From Ruegeria sp. THAF33 (lineage in GTDB: Bacteria; Pseudomonadota; Alphaproteobacteria; Rhodobacterales; Rhodobacteraceae), in NCBI RefSeq assembly GCF_009363615.1, contig NZ_CP045384.1, forward strand, positions 1,300,501 to 1,364,500: a DNA stretch of 64,000 bases, read 5' to 3'. Below, piece by piece: positions 17,886 to 28,018 of this stretch. Both the position numbers and the translations under genes were made by a program. The notes beneath the pieces are model-generated. The model did not search any database and was not told where the DNA came from. It saw only the letters and a program-made list of their open reading frames with translations. How positions within the stretch are numbered: position 1 is the first letter of the stretch; every line of letters starts with the position of its first letter.

Positions 17886-18080
17886 CCCGGCCTGGCCGCG
17901 CGGTCACGGCCTCGGTATCGGGGCTTTCGCTACGCGATCAATAAGATTGAATTCGTTGAATCATTGAAACGCTTATGAAGCGTCAGGTTCAAGGCCGTGC
18001 CCGGCTTTTTCAGGCACGACTAGGGCAGATTTCCCGGGATCGGGTCGTTTTGGCGTCGACCGAGGTTGCGTTTTACCGGA

Positions 18081-19640
18081 TCATTCCCACTCGATGGTTC
18101 CGGGGGGTTTCGAGGTGATGTCATATGTGCATCGGTTGATGCCTTTGACCTCGTTGATGATCCGGGTTGCCGTTTCGCCAAGGAACTCATGGCTGAACGG
18201 GTAATAATCCGCCGTCATCCCATCGACCGAGGTGACGGCCCGCAACGCACAGGCATAGTCATAGGTGCGCCCGTCACCCATCACGCCGACGGTGCGGACG
18301 GGAAGGATGGCGACGAAAGCCTGCCAGATGTCATCATAAAGCCCGTGTTTGCGGATCTGATCGATGTAGATCGCGTCGGCCTCGCGCAGAATCTCCAGCT
18401 TTTCGCGGGTGATCTCGCCAGGGCAGCGAATGGCCAGACCCGGACCGGGGAAGGGGTGGCGCCCGATGAAGCTCTGTGGCAGACCAAGCTCGCGACCCAA
18501 GGCACGGACTTCGTCTTTGAACAATTCGCGCAGCGGTTCGACCAGTTTCAAGCCCATCTTTTCCGGCAGGCCACCCACGTTATGGTGGGACTTGATCGTT
18601 ACAGAAGGCCCGCCCGAGAACGACACCGATTCGATCACATCGGGATAGAGAGTGCCCTGAGCCAGGAATTCGGCGCCGTCGATGGTATCGGCGTGTTGCT
18701 GGAACACGTCGATGAACAGCTTTCCGATGATTTTGCGTTTGGTCTCGGGGTCGCTCTGACCTTCCAGTTCGCCAAGGAACAACTCGGATTCGTCGGCGTG
18801 GATCAGCTGAATGTTGTAGTTGTCCCGGAACATCCCGACGACTTCTTCGGCCTCATTCTTGCGCAGCAGCCCATGATCGACAAAGACGCAAGTCAACTGA
18901 TCCCCGATTGCTTCGTGAATAAGGATCGCGGCAACCGAGCTGTCAACGCCACCGGACAATCCGCAAATGACCTTTTTGTCTCCGACTTGTTCGCGGATCT
19001 TGCGGATCATCTCTTCGCGATAGGCGCCCATGGTCCAGTCGCCCTTGAACCCGGCCAGCCTAACGAAGTTTTCATACAGTTTCGCACCCTTCGGCGTATG
19101 GTGTACCTCGGGGTGAAACTGCACGGCATAGAAGTGCCGCGATGGATCGGCCGTGATCGCATAAGGTGCGTTGGGCGAGGTTCCGAATACCTCGAACCCC
19201 GGTGCGATTTCACTGACATGGTCGCCGTGGCTCATCCAGACTTGTTCATCGCCGTCCGCGAACCAGCCTTCCAGAATATCCAGTTTGTCTTTGGGTGTAA
19301 CAAATGCCCGACCAAACTCGGCTGTGCCATGGCCACTTTCGACCTTGCCGCCAAGCTGATGCATCATCACCTGCTGGCCATAGCAGATGCCCAGGATCGG
19401 AACGCCATAATCAAAAATCTCTTGCGGCGCGCGGGGCGAGCCCTCGCGCGTCACGCTGTCCGGACCGCCCGAGAAAATCACGGCGCGCGGCGCCATTTCC
19501 CGCACGAAATCCATCGTGACATTCTGGTAAGGGTGAATTTCACAATAGACGTTCAGCTCGCGCAGGCGGCGGGCGATAAGCTGCGTAACCTGGCTGCCGA
19601 AGTCGATGATCAGAAGGCGGTCGTGGGATGTCTGGGTCAT
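18081..19640 (-). CDS. guaA: GMP synthase (glutamine-hydrolysing)
   Basis: A 519-residue cytoplasmic enzyme converting XMP to GMP with glutamine nitrogen. The N-terminal class I amidotransferase domain has Cys86 (GICYGQQ) and the His176/Glu178 pair (FHPEV). The ATP pyrophosphatase domain carries the P-loop LSGGVDSSV (about 228-236), and the C-terminal dimerisation domain ends in KPPGTIEWE, as GuaA proteins do. Length is standard. It is divergent from a GNAT gene. A long plus-strand frame opposite it is a shadow. Confidence 0.98.
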   Translation of the reverse strand: MTQTSHDRLLIIDFGSQVTQLIARRLRELNVYCEIHPYQNVTMDFVREMAPRAVIFSGGPDSVTREGSPRAPQEIFDYGVPILGICYGQQVMMHQLGGKVESGHGTAEFGRAFVTPKDKLDILEGWFADGDEQVWMSHGDHVSEIAPGFEVFGTSPNAPYAITADPSRHFYAVQFHPEVHHTPKGAKLYENFVRLAGFKGDWTMGAYREEMIRKIREQVGDKKVICGLSGGVDSSVAAILIHEAIGDQLTCVFVDHGLLRKNEAEEVVGMFRDNYNIQLIHADESELFLGELEGQSDPETKRKIIGKLFIDVFQQHADTIDGAEFLAQGTLYPDVIESVSFSGGPSVTIKSHHNVGGLPEKMGLKLVEPLRELFKDEVRALGRELGLPQSFIGRHPFPGPGLAIRCPGEITREKLEILREADAIYIDQIRKHGLYDDIWQAFVAILPVRTVGVMGDGRTYDYACALRAVTSVDGMTADYYPFSHEFLGETATRIINEVKGINRCTYDITSKPPGTIEWE

Positions 19641-19733
19641 AACCGGCTCATAAGTTGCAAGCCTTGCATGTGCAAGCGGTATGGCGTCATTTGGAGCAAA
19701 AGCTGAGTCAAACCGGCGGAAAGATCAGGTGCC

Positions 19734-20183
19734 ATGTCGAAGATCGAGTTCAGAACGGCTGCTGTGGTAGATGCAGACGAGGTAACGCGCTGCCTGGAAA
19801 GGGCTTATGCAGACGCGATGAGCCGGATCGAGGATCTGCCTGACGTTACTGCCGGAATCGCGGATGACATCAAGACCCACCGCGTCGTGCTTGCGATATC
19901 CGGCGGTATAGTCGGGGTCATCGTTTTTGACCAGGTTGACGATGCAATCATGGTGTTCAACCTTGCGGTTGCGCCCGAAGCCCAAGGGCAGGGGGTTGCG
20001 CGGCAATTGATGCAGTTTGCCGAAGAAGAAGCACAGGCGCGGAATCTATCCAAGTTGAAGTTGCGAACTCATAAAATGATGAAAAACACGATTGCGATGT
20101 ATCGGCACATGGGCTGGAAAGTGTCGGATCAGTCGGGCAGCGGCCTTACCATGGAGAAAGCTTTGGCGGTCGATCCTGACTGA
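19734..20183 (+). CDS. GNAT-family N-acetyltransferase
   Basis: A 149-residue acetyl-CoA-dependent acetyltransferase. Acetyl-CoA-binding motif A is VAPEAQGQGVARQLM (Q-x-x-G-x-A form), and the end of the fold is seen in YRHMGWKVSDQSGSGLTMEK. It stands alone between guaA and the MttB homologue. Small-molecule or protein targets cannot be told. Confidence 0.85.
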   Translation: MSKIEFRTAAVVDADEVTRCLERAYADAMSRIEDLPDVTAGIADDIKTHRVVLAISGGIVGVIVFDQVDDAIMVFNLAVAPEAQGQGVARQLMQFAEEEAQARNLSKLKLRTHKMMKNTIAMYRHMGWKVSDQSGSGLTMEKALAVDPD

Positions 20184-20306
20184 CCGGTTGCTTCTTGGTG
20201 GGGCGGCGATGTCGCTTTTCCCCCCAGAGCGCCGCAATCCCTATGCTTGAGTTCCGGCAAACCTGTATCAAAACGCTCAATCTAACCAATCAGACGGGAT
20301 TTTCTC

Positions 20307-21851
20307 ATGGCAGAGGCAAACACCCGGCGCAGGGCGAGAGGTGGCGGTGGCGCTGCCCGCCGTGCCGAGCGTACCGCAGTTCGTATCGAGACTGCGAAAT
20401 ACATCGAACGCAACATTCCGAATTTCGAGATCCTCAACGAAGAGGCGCTTGAGATTATCGAAAACAACGCTGAAACCGTGCTGGAAGAAATCGGCGTCAA
20501 CTTTGTCGACAATCCAGCTGCTTTGGAGCGGTGGCGTGACGCGGGCGCAGATATCGACGGTGAGCGTGTGCGCATTCCGCGTGGTCTGGCACGTGAGCTG
20601 ATCAAGACAGCCCCCAGCCAGTTTACCCAGCACGCCCGCAACCCCGAAAAATCGGTTGTGATCGGTGGCCGCAACATGGTTCTGGCCCCGGTTTACGGAC
20701 CTCCGTTCGTGCGTGATGCACAGGGTGGGCGCCGCTATGCAACCATGGACGATTTCAACAAGTTCGTGAAACTTGCCTACATGTCCAAGTGGTTGCACCA
20801 CTCGGGCGGTACGGTTTGCGAGCCGACCGACATTCCGGTGAACAAGCGCCATCTGGACATGCTGAAGGCGCATATGACCCTGTCTGACAAGCCTTTCATG
20901 GGCTCGGTAACCGATCCCAGCCGGGCACAGGATTCGGTTGAAATGTGCGAAATCCTGTTCGGCAAGGAGTTCGTGCAGGAAAACACCGTGATGACCTCGC
21001 TGACCAACATCAACTCGCCGATGACATTCGACGATGTGATGATGGGGTCGTTGGAGGTTTATGCGCGCAACAATCAGGCCTGCATCATCTCGCCCTTCAT
21101 CGTGGGCGGAGCGATGGCGCCGGTCTCGGTGGCCGGTACTTTGACCCAGGTTCTGGCTGAAGTCATGGCCGGTGTTGCCTACAGCCAGATCATCCGTCCG
21201 GGTGCTCCTGCGATTTTCGGCGCGTTCGTGACGTCGATCGATATGAACTCGGGCGCACCCACCTTCGGCACACCAGAAGCCGCGCATATCACGTATGGTG
21301 CAGGCCAGCTGGCGCGTCGTCTGAACCTGCCATACCGCTCGGCCGGGTCGTTCTGCGGCTCGAAACTGCCGGATGCGCAGGCGGCTTACGAAACAGCGAA
21401 TTCGCTGAACATGGGTCTGCTTTCGGGCGTGAATTTCATGCTGCATTCCTGCGGCTGGCTGGAAGGCGGTCTGGTCGCCGATTTCGAGAAGTTCGTCATG
21501 GATGCGGATCAGTTGGGCGTGCTGCATTCACTGGCCAAGGGCGTGGCCTATGATGAAAACGCGCAGGCCATGGACGCAATCCGCGAAGTAGGGCCGGGTG
21601 GTCACTATCTCGGCTGTGCCCATACGCAGGCCAACTTCAAGGAATCCTTCTGGAAATCCGAAGTGCTGGACTACAAGCCATATGAAACCTGGCAGGAAGA
21701 GGGTGCGCGTGACACGCGGGCTTTGGCCACGGCGCGAGTAGAACATTTGCTGGCCAATTATCAGCAACCACAGATGGACCCGGATACCGCGGCGGCGCTG
21801 GAAGCCTATATCGCCGAGAAAAAGGCCTCCATGCCGGATGCTTTCGCCTGA
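20307..21851 (+). CDS. MttB-family (trimethylamine methyltransferase-like, non-pyrrolysine) protein
   Basis: A 514-residue member of the trimethylamine methyltransferase family (COG5598). The frame is read through without any internal amber codon, so it belongs to the non-pyrrolysine branch that includes glycine betaine:corrinoid methyltransferase MtgB. The basic, glycine-rich N-terminus (RRRARGGGGAARRAER) is typical of roseobacter copies. The TIM-barrel body contains conserved blocks such as GGTVCEPTDIPVN and SPFIVGGAMAPVSVAGT. No corrinoid protein, MtgA-like or reductive-activation gene is adjacent. The substrate is probably a quaternary or tertiary amine, unproven. The gene converges on the next with directly abutting stops. 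Confidence 0.9.
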   Translation: MAEANTRRRARGGGGAARRAERTAVRIETAKYIERNIPNFEILNEEALEIIENNAETVLEEIGVNFVDNPAALERWRDAGADIDGERVRIPRGLARELIKTAPSQFTQHARNPEKSVVIGGRNMVLAPVYGPPFVRDAQGGRRYATMDDFNKFVKLAYMSKWLHHSGGTVCEPTDIPVNKRHLDMLKAHMTLSDKPFMGSVTDPSRAQDSVEMCEILFGKEFVQENTVMTSLTNINSPMTFDDVMMGSLEVYARNNQACIISPFIVGGAMAPVSVAGTLTQVLAEVMAGVAYSQIIRPGAPAIFGAFVTSIDMNSGAPTFGTPEAAHITYGAGQLARRLNLPYRSAGSFCGSKLPDAQAAYETANSLNMGLLSGVNFMLHSCGWLEGGLVADFEKFVMDADQLGVLHSLAKGVAYDENAQAMDAIREVGPGGHYLGCAHTQANFKESFWKSEVLDYKPYETWQEEGARDTRALATARVEHLLANYQQPQMDPDTAAALEAYIAEKKASMPDAFA

Positions 21852-22151
21852 TTATTGAAGAACCGAGGCGCGGCTGGCCTGATACAGCTGCGCCTCACCC
21901 AACAGCGCAATAAGCAGATCCAGATGCCGCACCAATGAGTAGGCGGCATCATCTTCTTTTCGCAGTTCATTTACCTCTTTCTCCATCTCAAGCAAACGCA
22001 GCAGCGCCTGACCTGAACCGGGCAGCGACCCGTATCCCAGAATACGTTGCAGATGCCTGTCCCGATTGTAATCCCGCGCCCCGAATCTGGCAGCACGCGC
22101 CAACATGCGTGGGCGGCGGAGGGTTGCGATCATTGTCATCAGGTCCTGCAT
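21852..22151 (-). CDS. DUF6477 family protein
   Basis: A 99-residue Rhodobacterales protein of unknown function. Conserved parts are the N-terminal LRRPRMLARAARFGARDYNRDRHL and an amphipathic helix (LLRLLEMEKEVNELRKEDD) with a C-terminal helical tail. I chose ATG 22151 because AAAGGAC lies 7 nt upstream; an upstream in-frame ATG at 22196 has no such site. No signal or membrane segment. It is divergent from the DUF6456 gene, and the pair share a 241-bp promoter region. Confidence 0.75.
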   Translation of the reverse strand: MQDLMTMIATLRRPRMLARAARFGARDYNRDRHLQRILGYGSLPGSGQALLRLLEMEKEVNELRKEDDAAYSLVRHLDLLIALLGEAQLYQASRASVLQ

Positions 22152-22392
22152 GTTATGTGTCCTTTTTTCGGAAATTGATGGATCCTGTTTTTGCACAACT
22201 TAAGCGGGTGTTGCCTTGGTCAGAGTCTCCCCGAACGATGGTTTCACGACTGTTTATCTTTTTGAATCAAATCTGGTTCTTGCCTTGTGTGGTTAACGAA
22301 CGAGTAACGAATGGACCTCTAGTTAGATTTGGTTAACCCACATTCCGAGGGCGAAAAGTGGCAGTTTGTTTTGTCGACGAGGGCAAATAATT

Positions 22393-23472
22393 ATGGAAAA
22401 CAACATGGCTTTCACCATTCCGGCATGGGTTCCAGAAGGGGCGCAAAGATACCTTGCTCATACCGAGACCGGTCGCTCGATCCGCGATATCGCGCGATCA
22501 GCCGGGTGCCATGCGTCAACTATCCTCAGGCAAATTCGACGCATCGAAATGCGCCGCGACGATCCATTGGTGGATGCGGCCTTGCAATCGCTCGCAGAGA
22601 CACATTTTTCAGCTTCGGAGTGCGCCGACGGCCCGGCAAGCGGGTCAGAAAACGCGGCTGAAGAAGAATTTGAAAATGAGGCACTGCGTGTGTTGCGCCG
22701 CCTGAGCGAGACGGGTTCGGTCCTTGCCGTGGCCGAGGAAATGGACAAGGCGGTCGTCGTACGCGACACCGGCAATGCCGGGGCTACAAGAACCGCAGTC
22801 GTAGAATGCAGGATCGCGCAGGCCTTGGCTTTGAAAGACTGGATCACCTGCGACAATCCCGGACGCATTTCGCGATATCGGATTTCCGCAGCGGGACGAA
22901 CGGCGCTAAGCCATTTGATCGCCAAGGCAGAAAACAAGGCACGTGCCGGGACTGACTTTGGTTTTGCCGAAGCTCAGAGTAGCTTTCAGGGCAAGCCTTC
23001 GGGCGGGTCCGCCGAGCGGGTCAAACGCATTCGGTACAGTGCTGCGGAAAGCCCGCTGATAGCATTGTCGCGCAGACGGGATCGTGACGGAAAACCGTTT
23101 CTGGATGACTCACTTGTCAGCGCCGGCGAGCGCTTGCGCGAAGATTTTGAGCTGGCACAGATCGGCCCTCAGGTTTCGCAGAACTGGGATCGTTTTCTGA
23201 CGACAGGTGGTCGAAGCAGCTTTGACAGTGAAAGCCATGGGGGAAAGGGGGCTTCTGATGCGAAGGACCGCGTTGCACGTGCCTTGTCCGACCTGGGGCC
23301 AGGTCTGAGTGATGTTGCGTTGCGATGCTGTTGCTATCTGGAAGGGTTGGAGCTGGCGGAAAAGCGAATGGGTTGGTCAGCGCGGTCCGGCAAAATCGTC
23401 CTGCGGATCGCCCTGCAACGGCTGAAACGGCATTATCAGGAACAGGCGGAACGAGATCGGATGATCGGCTGA
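22393..23472 (+). CDS. DUF6456 domain protein with N-terminal helix-turn-helix
   Basis: A 359-residue protein. An N-terminal helix-turn-helix lies in GRSIRDIARSAGCHASTILRQIRRIE (about residues 25-50), then a low-complexity linker. A second winged-helix-like block follows near 100-180 (ALALKDWITCDNPGRISRYRISAAGR), and the C-terminal DUF6456 domain spans about 215-355. The DNA-binding features suggest a regulator or chromosome-associated protein. The start is ATG 22393 with GAGGG upstream. DUF6456 is widespread in alphaproteobacteria; function unknown to me. Confidence 0.78.
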   Translation: MENNMAFTIPAWVPEGAQRYLAHTETGRSIRDIARSAGCHASTILRQIRRIEMRRDDPLVDAALQSLAETHFSASECADGPASGSENAAEEEFENEALRVLRRLSETGSVLAVAEEMDKAVVVRDTGNAGATRTAVVECRIAQALALKDWITCDNPGRISRYRISAAGRTALSHLIAKAENKARAGTDFGFAEAQSSFQGKPSGGSAERVKRIRYSAAESPLIALSRRRDRDGKPFLDDSLVSAGERLREDFELAQIGPQVSQNWDRFLTTGGRSSFDSESHGGKGASDAKDRVARALSDLGPGLSDVALRCCCYLEGLELAEKRMGWSARSGKIVLRIALQRLKRHYQEQAERDRMIG

Positions 23473-23478
23473 ACAGAA

Positions 23479-23505
23479 AAAAGGCCCGGTGTATACGGGC
23501 CTTTT
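23479..23505. terminator. Bidirectional rho-independent terminator
   Basis: A 10-bp stem AAAAGGCCCG / CGGGCCTTTT around a 7-nt loop lies between convergent genes. T-runs follow on both strands, so it can end both the DUF6456 and peroxiredoxin transcripts. Confidence 0.9.
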
Positions 23506-23520
23506 CTTTGGATTTGCGGC

Positions 23521-24069
23521 TTAGGCCATTTCAGGTTCTGCTGACGCCTTCAGGTGTTTCATCAGGTTTTCCGGCGAGGACACGCCATAGGGATCTTCTG
23601 GGCAGTTATCCATCAGGCCGGGCTCTTCGAACCACGCCTCGACAACGCCATCATTGACGATGGCCGCATAGCGCCACGAGCGCATTCCGAAACCCACGTT
23701 GTCCTTGTCGACCAACATGCCCATTTTCCGGGTGAACTCCCCCGATCCGTCGGGGATGACTTTCACGTTCTTCAGCTCCTGATCCTGGGCCCATTTGTTC
23801 ATCACGAAACTGTCGTTGACGGACATGCAGTAAATTTCGTCGATTCCCATGGCTTTGAAATCGGCATAGCCGTTCTCAAACCCAGGCAGCTGATAAGTCG
23901 AACAGGTCGGGGTGAACGCACCCGGCAATGAGAACAGGATCACGCGCTTACCGGCGAAATAGTCAGCTGTCGTCTTGTCTTCCCAACGGAATGGGTTTGG
24001 TCCTTCGATGGAATCGTCACGGACACGGGTGTGAAAGGTCACGTCGGGCAGTTTTGCGCCGGTTTTCAT
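23521..24069 (-). CDS. Peroxiredoxin, Prx5 family
   Basis: A 182-residue thiol peroxidase that reduces H2O2 and alkyl hydroperoxides. The peroxidatic cysteine is Cys56 in PGAFTPTCST, the Prx5/AhpC-TSA signature with the conserved Pro and Thr. Another Cys near the C-terminus (DNCPEDPYG) could serve in resolution. Prx5 enzymes of this type commonly use glutathione/glutaredoxin. The start is ATG 24069 with AGGAG 7 nt before it; an in-frame ATG 21 bp upstream lacks this. It is divergent from lipA. Confidence 0.93.
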   Translation of the reverse strand: MKTGAKLPDVTFHTRVRDDSIEGPNPFRWEDKTTADYFAGKRVILFSLPGAFTPTCSTYQLPGFENGYADFKAMGIDEIYCMSVNDSFVMNKWAQDQELKNVKVIPDGSGEFTRKMGMLVDKDNVGFGMRSWRYAAIVNDGVVEAWFEEPGLMDNCPEDPYGVSSPENLMKHLKASAEPEMA

Positions 24070-24243
24070 AGTCAAACTCCTGTGATTCACATATGATTTT
24101 GGTGTGAATTAAAACAGTTCTAAACCGCATTCAATCGCGTAAACGCTGCGATTGCGAATAAGGCCAACGTCTTGCTATATATTGAAATTAAATCGCAAAT
24201 ACGAATACGCGCATGATGTCTTTCTGCGCTTGCGAGGGTTCAA

Positions 24244-24260
24244 CGCATAGCGGCTATGCG
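24244..24260. repeat. Inverted repeat upstream of lipA
   Basis: A perfect 7-bp dyad CGCATAG / CTATGCG with a 3-bp centre lies about 75 bp before lipA in the 263-bp intergenic region shared with the peroxiredoxin gene. It could be an operator or hairpin of a leader RNA. No regulator can be named. Confidence 0.35.
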
Positions 24261-24332
24261 CCGCTGGTCTAACACCGCGCTTCTGACTATGTTATGAGCA
24301 ACAAGAGTTGACCCAAAGTCAGGAAAACGACC

Positions 24333-25283
24333 GTGCGAGATCTGAAGATCCCCGAAGAGCGCCACCCGGAAAAAGCCCATCGTCCGGACAATGCACAGCC
24401 CAAAAAGCCGAACTGGATCAGGGTCAAGGCACCCGGTGGCAAGGGCTATGCGGATACGCGGCGGATCATGCGCGACAACAATCTGGTGACGGTCTGCGAA
24501 GAAGCGGGGTGCCCCAACGTAGGAGAATGCTGGAGCCAAGGTCATGCCACCATGATGATCATGGGCGAGATTTGTACGCGCGGCTGCACCTTCTGCAACA
24601 TTGCAACCGGTCGCCCCGACGATCTTGACGCATTTGAACCCGGTCGCGTGGCCCATGCGGTCGAAAAACTTGGCCTGAACCACGTGGTGATCACCTCGGT
24701 GGACCGTGACGACCTGCAAGACGGAGGGGCCGAGCACTTTGCGCAGACAATCCGCGCGGTACGTCATCGTTCTCCGAAAACCACGATCGAGATTCTGACG
24801 CCGGATTTCCTGAAATGCGACAACACTGTCCTTGAGACCGTGGTCGAAGCGAAACCGGATGTGTTCAACCACAATCTGGAAACGGTACCGGGTCTCTACC
24901 CCGAAGTGCGCCCGGGCGCGCGGTACTTTCATTCCCTGCGTCTGCTACAGCGGGTGAAAGAACTTGATCCGTCGATCTTCACCAAATCGGGCATCATGGT
25001 CGGGTTGGGCGAAAACGAACAGCAAGTGCGTCAGGTCATGGATGACATGCGCGCGGCGGATATCGATTTCCTGACCATCGGCCAGTACCTGCAACCGACA
25101 CCGAAACATCACGGAGTGGATCGGTTCGTAACCCCGGAAGAGTTCGCATCTTACGAAAAGGCGGCTTATGGCAAGGGGTTCCTGATGGTATCCGCGACGC
25201 CTCTGACCCGGTCTTCATACCACGCGGGCGACGATTTCGCCCGGCTTCGCGCGGCCCGGCAAGCAAAGCTACAGCAAGCGTGA
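24333..25283 (+). CDS. lipA: Lipoyl synthase
   Basis: A 316-residue radical SAM enzyme inserting two sulfurs into octanoyl groups on lipoyl domains. The auxiliary cluster cysteines are Cys55, Cys60 and Cys66 ([13 protein letters not shown]), and the radical SAM cysteines Cys81, Cys85 and Cys88 (CTRGCTFCN). The start is GTG with AGGAAAA upstream. The stop overlaps the GTG start of the next gene, which therefore sits in a lipA operon. Confidence 0.98.
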   Translation: MRDLKIPEERHPEKAHRPDNAQPKKPNWIRVKAPGGKGYADTRRIMRDNNLVTVCEEAGCPNVGECWSQGHATMMIMGEICTRGCTFCNIATGRPDDLDAFEPGRVAHAVEKLGLNHVVITSVDRDDLQDGGAEHFAQTIRAVRHRSPKTTIEILTPDFLKCDNTVLETVVEAKPDVFNHNLETVPGLYPEVRPGARYFHSLRLLQRVKELDPSIFTKSGIMVGLGENEQQVRQVMDDMRAADIDFLTIGQYLQPTPKHHGVDRFVTPEEFASYEKAAYGKGFLMVSATPLTRSSYHAGDDFARLRAARQAKLQQA

Positions 25284-26431
25284 CGCCGGAGCGGATCGCG
25301 CAGCTCATCCGCCTGCGCCACGAGTTTCACCAACAGCCAGAGCTTTCGGGGCAGGAGAAGCATACCGCAACGCGGGTTGCAGATCTTTTGCGCCAAGCGG
25401 GTGCGGACAGGGTTCTGTGCGGCATCGGCGGGCACGGTGTTGCGGCCGTTTACGAAAGCGGTATTGCCGGACCCACGGTTGGAATTCGATGCGAGCTGGA
25501 TGGGCTGCCAATTCAGGAACTCTCGGATCTGGAATATACATCTCAGATTGCAGGCAAGGGTCATCTGTGCGGCCATGATGGCCACATGGTGATGGTTCTC
25601 GGGGTGGCGGAGGCGTTGAAGGAACAGCGCCCAAAATCTGGCCGCGTGGTTCTGATCTTCCAACCCGCCGAGGAAACCGGACATGGTGCGATTGCTTATC
25701 GGGCCGATCCTCAGTTCGCTGAGGTTTCGCCCGACATCGTGCTGTCTCTGCATAATTTGCCGGGGCTGGAGCTGGGCGCCGTGGAACTGTGTGAAGGTCC
25801 CGCGAACTGTGCCTCGCGCGGGATGCAAATCGTTCTGACAGGCAAAACCTCACACGCAGCCGCCCCTCAGGACGGCGTGTCACCGGCAGGTGCTTTGTCG
25901 ACGTTGATGCCGGCATTGGCCAGATTGGGGGCGGGTGGCGACTTGGATGACACCTACGCTTTGACCACGGTCACCCACGCCTCACTGGGTGAGCGCACAG
26001 TTGGTGTCGCACCGGGGAGGGCCGAATTGTGGGTGACACTGCGCACGGTTTCGGACGCGCGGATGGAAAGCCTGATGGCCGAGGCCGAAGCTTTGGTCAA
26101 AAACACGGCGAAGGCCGAGGGGCTGGCGTTCGAAATCAGCTATGACGAGGTGTTCGAAGCCTGCGCCAATGACCGAGAAACCGTTGCGGTTTTGGCCAAA
26201 GCCTGTGCCGATCGGGACGTCGCGTGCCGGCTGGTCGATCGGCCACAGCGTTTTTCCGAAGACTTCGGCCAATTTGGCAAAGGCGCGCAGGTGGCCATGT
26301 TCTGGTTGGGGGCGGGGCAGGACCATCCGCAACTGCACAACCCGGATTACGATTTCCCGGATGCGCTTATTCCGATTGGAACCGGGATTTTCCTGAGCGC
26401 GATTGATGTCGTGCTTGGCAAAACCTGCTAG
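25280..26431 (+). CDS. M20-family amidohydrolase (hippurate/aminoacyl hydrolase-like)
   Basis: A 383-residue metal-dependent amidohydrolase of the M20D branch (N-acyl-amino acid or indole-acetyl-amino acid hydrolases). Metal and catalytic blocks seen are [19 protein letters not shown], and a late His in [11 protein letters not shown]. The lid/dimerisation domain lies in the middle (about 180-290, starting [12 protein letters not shown]). The start is GTG overlapping the lipA stop (GTGA). Substrate unknown; the coupling to lipA may be incidental. Confidence 0.88.
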   Translation: MTPERIAQLIRLRHEFHQQPELSGQEKHTATRVADLLRQAGADRVLCGIGGHGVAAVYESGIAGPTVGIRCELDGLPIQELSDLEYTSQIAGKGHLCGHDGHMVMVLGVAEALKEQRPKSGRVVLIFQPAEETGHGAIAYRADPQFAEVSPDIVLSLHNLPGLELGAVELCEGPANCASRGMQIVLTGKTSHAAAPQDGVSPAGALSTLMPALARLGAGGDLDDTYALTTVTHASLGERTVGVAPGRAELWVTLRTVSDARMESLMAEAEALVKNTAKAEGLAFEISYDEVFEACANDRETVAVLAKACADRDVACRLVDRPQRFSEDFGQFGKGAQVAMFWLGAGQDHPQLHNPDYDFPDALIPIGTGIFLSAIDVVLGKTC

Positions 26432-26442
26432 TCACGATCCAC

Positions 26443-26799
26443 TTATTTGACCAGATCGCCAACGATTCCAACGGCTTCTATAACTGTCTTTGTATCATCA
26501 GATATCGAGAGTATTTCATCATCCACCCGGATATAGCGCTGGCCGGGCCCCAAAGGCTTGAGCTTCCAGTTGTCGAGATCGTCGATATAGTCAAAACTCA
26601 GATCACCCGGCAGCTTCTGCCCGCGCGTGTATCTTTTGATTTGACCGGGCGGTACGGCTTTGCCGTTTGACTTGATGGATTTCTCTACCTTGTTTTTATT
26701 GGCACCTTGCCCTTTGCCCTTGTTGTCTTTTGCAGCACCCGAACTTGCAAGTGCCACGATCGCCATAACGACAACAGCTGTCGCAACTACACGCTTCAT
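26443..26799 (-). CDS. Small secreted RcnB-like protein
   Basis: A 118-residue exported protein. The signal peptide is residues 1-24 (KR, then VVVMAIVALASSG, cut after AA). A lysine/glycine/asparagine-rich linker follows, then a C-terminal RcnB-type domain (PPGQIKRYTRGQKLP, then GPGQRYIRVDDEILSISDDT). RcnB members are periplasmic proteins linked to nickel/cobalt balance in E. coli, but this fold is common and often of unknown role. The start is ATG 26799 with GGGAGG nearby; the longer in-frame extension breaks the signal peptide. Confidence 0.75.
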   Translation of the reverse strand: MKRVVATAVVVMAIVALASSGAAKDNKGKGQGANKNKVEKSIKSNGKAVPPGQIKRYTRGQKLPGDLSFDYIDDLDNWKLKPLGPGQRYIRVDDEILSISDDTKTVIEAVGIVGDLVK

Positions 26800-26919
26800 C
26801 CATAATCCTCCCGTGCTGACAGAAAGAGTAAGGGCGCGCGAATAAGTTTGTCTATTATTATTCGGTTTTTTGAATTTGGGGCGCTGGGTAGCCACTCAAA
26901 TTGCCTGGGTAAAGTGCGG

Positions 26920-27462
26920 CTAGTCCTCGGTGAACCGGACTTTACCGATAAACGGCAGGTTGCGGTTGCGCTGAGCGTAATCGATCCCGTAACCCACGAC
27001 GAATTCATCCGGAATTTCAAAGCCTATCCAGTCTGACCGGAAATCAACTTCGCGACGGCTGGGTTTGTCGAGCAGGGCAATCGACTTGAGCCGTTTCGGC
27101 TTGCGGCTGCGCAGCAGGTTGGTGACGTGGTTCAGCGTGTGCCCGGTGTCGACGATGTCTTCGACCACCAGCACGTCGCGGCCTTCGATCGCACCGCGCA
27201 AGTCCTTGAGAATGCGCACTTCCCGGCTGCTCTCCATCGAATCGCCATACGAGGACGCCTCAAGGAAATCCACTTCGATCGGCAGGTCCAGTTCCCGCAC
27301 CAGATCGGCGATGAAAACGAAACTGCCGCGCAGCAATCCCACGACGACAAGCTTGTCCGTATCGCCGAACTCATCCGTAATTTCGCGGCATAACTCTTCG
27401 ATCCGCGCCGCGATGGCCTTGGCCGAGATCATCTCATCTATCACATAAGCGCGGTTAGTCAT
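26920..27462 (-). CDS. hpt: Hypoxanthine phosphoribosyltransferase
   Basis: A 180-residue purine salvage enzyme making IMP (and GMP) from base and PRPP. Conserved blocks are [19 protein letters not shown], the PRPP loop [14 protein letters not shown], and the C-terminal [20 protein letters not shown]. The frame stays open far upstream, but similarity begins at ATG 27462 ([13 protein letters not shown]), preceded by AGGGGG. The gene is divergent from the START-domain gene. Confidence 0.96.
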   Translation of the reverse strand: MTNRAYVIDEMISAKAIAARIEELCREITDEFGDTDKLVVVGLLRGSFVFIADLVRELDLPIEVDFLEASSYGDSMESSREVRILKDLRGAIEGRDVLVVEDIVDTGHTLNHVTNLLRSRKPKRLKSIALLDKPSRREVDFRSDWIGFEIPDEFVVGYGIDYAQRNRNLPFIGKVRFTED

Positions 27463-27534
27463 CGCAGCCCCCTTGATCTTTGGCGCGCAACATACGACAT
27501 GACGCGCCATTGTCACCTGCAAATACCGGACATC

Positions 27535-27981
27535 ATGCCAATCCATTCGGAAACCCGCCACCTGCCATACACAGCCCAGCAGATGTATGATCTTGTTGCG
27601 GATGTGGGCAGCTACCCAAAGTTTCTGCCCTGGTGCGCCGCGGCCCGGATCCGCAAGACCTATGCGGTTGGTGCGGCCGCGGTGATGGAGGCAGATCTGG
27701 TCATCTCGTTCAAGGTGTTCCGCGAACGATTCGGCAGCCGGGTGACCCTGTTTCCAGATCAGAAGAAGATCGATACCGAGTATCTGGACGGGCCTTTCAA
27801 ATACATGAAATCCGACTGGCAGTTCGAGGACGCGCCCGACGGGGGGTGCAACATCTCGTTCCATGTGGATTTCGAATTCAAGAACGCCATCCTTCAGGGG
27901 ATCATCGGCGTTGTGTTCAACGAAGCCATGCAGCGGATCGTCCGCGCATTCGAGGCGCGTGCGAAAGAACTCTACGCCTAG
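27535..27981 (+). CDS. Coenzyme Q-binding START-domain protein (COQ10/RatA family)
   Basis: A 148-residue protein whose fold ([23 protein letters not shown] at the start, [21 protein letters not shown] at the end) is that of COQ10 and the RatA ribosome-association toxin family. In alphaproteobacteria it is usually taken as a ubiquinone-binding lipid chaperone. ATG 27535 begins the conserved part; a 12-codon upstream extension is not conserved-looking. It stands 37 bp before MmgE/PrpD. Confidence 0.88.
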   Translation: MPIHSETRHLPYTAQQMYDLVADVGSYPKFLPWCAAARIRKTYAVGAAAVMEADLVISFKVFRERFGSRVTLFPDQKKIDTEYLDGPFKYMKSDWQFEDAPDGGCNISFHVDFEFKNAILQGIIGVVFNEAMQRIVRAFEARAKELYA

Positions 27982-28018
27982 GTCTTTACGCGGCAAGGGC
28001 GCACGCTAGACTGCGCTC

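Noticed and set aside
18066..19706. 546-codon plus-strand open frame opposite guaA
   Set aside because: Longer than guaA itself but opposite to it, without any recognisable motif; guaA has complete active sites.
20277..21527. 416-codon minus-strand open frame opposite the MttB homologue
   Set aside because: Antisense shadow; the plus-strand gene shows the family blocks.
20307..21851. Pyrrolysine-containing trimethylamine methyltransferase
   Set aside because: The frame is continuous over the whole length without an internal TAG, so no pyrrolysine is encoded.
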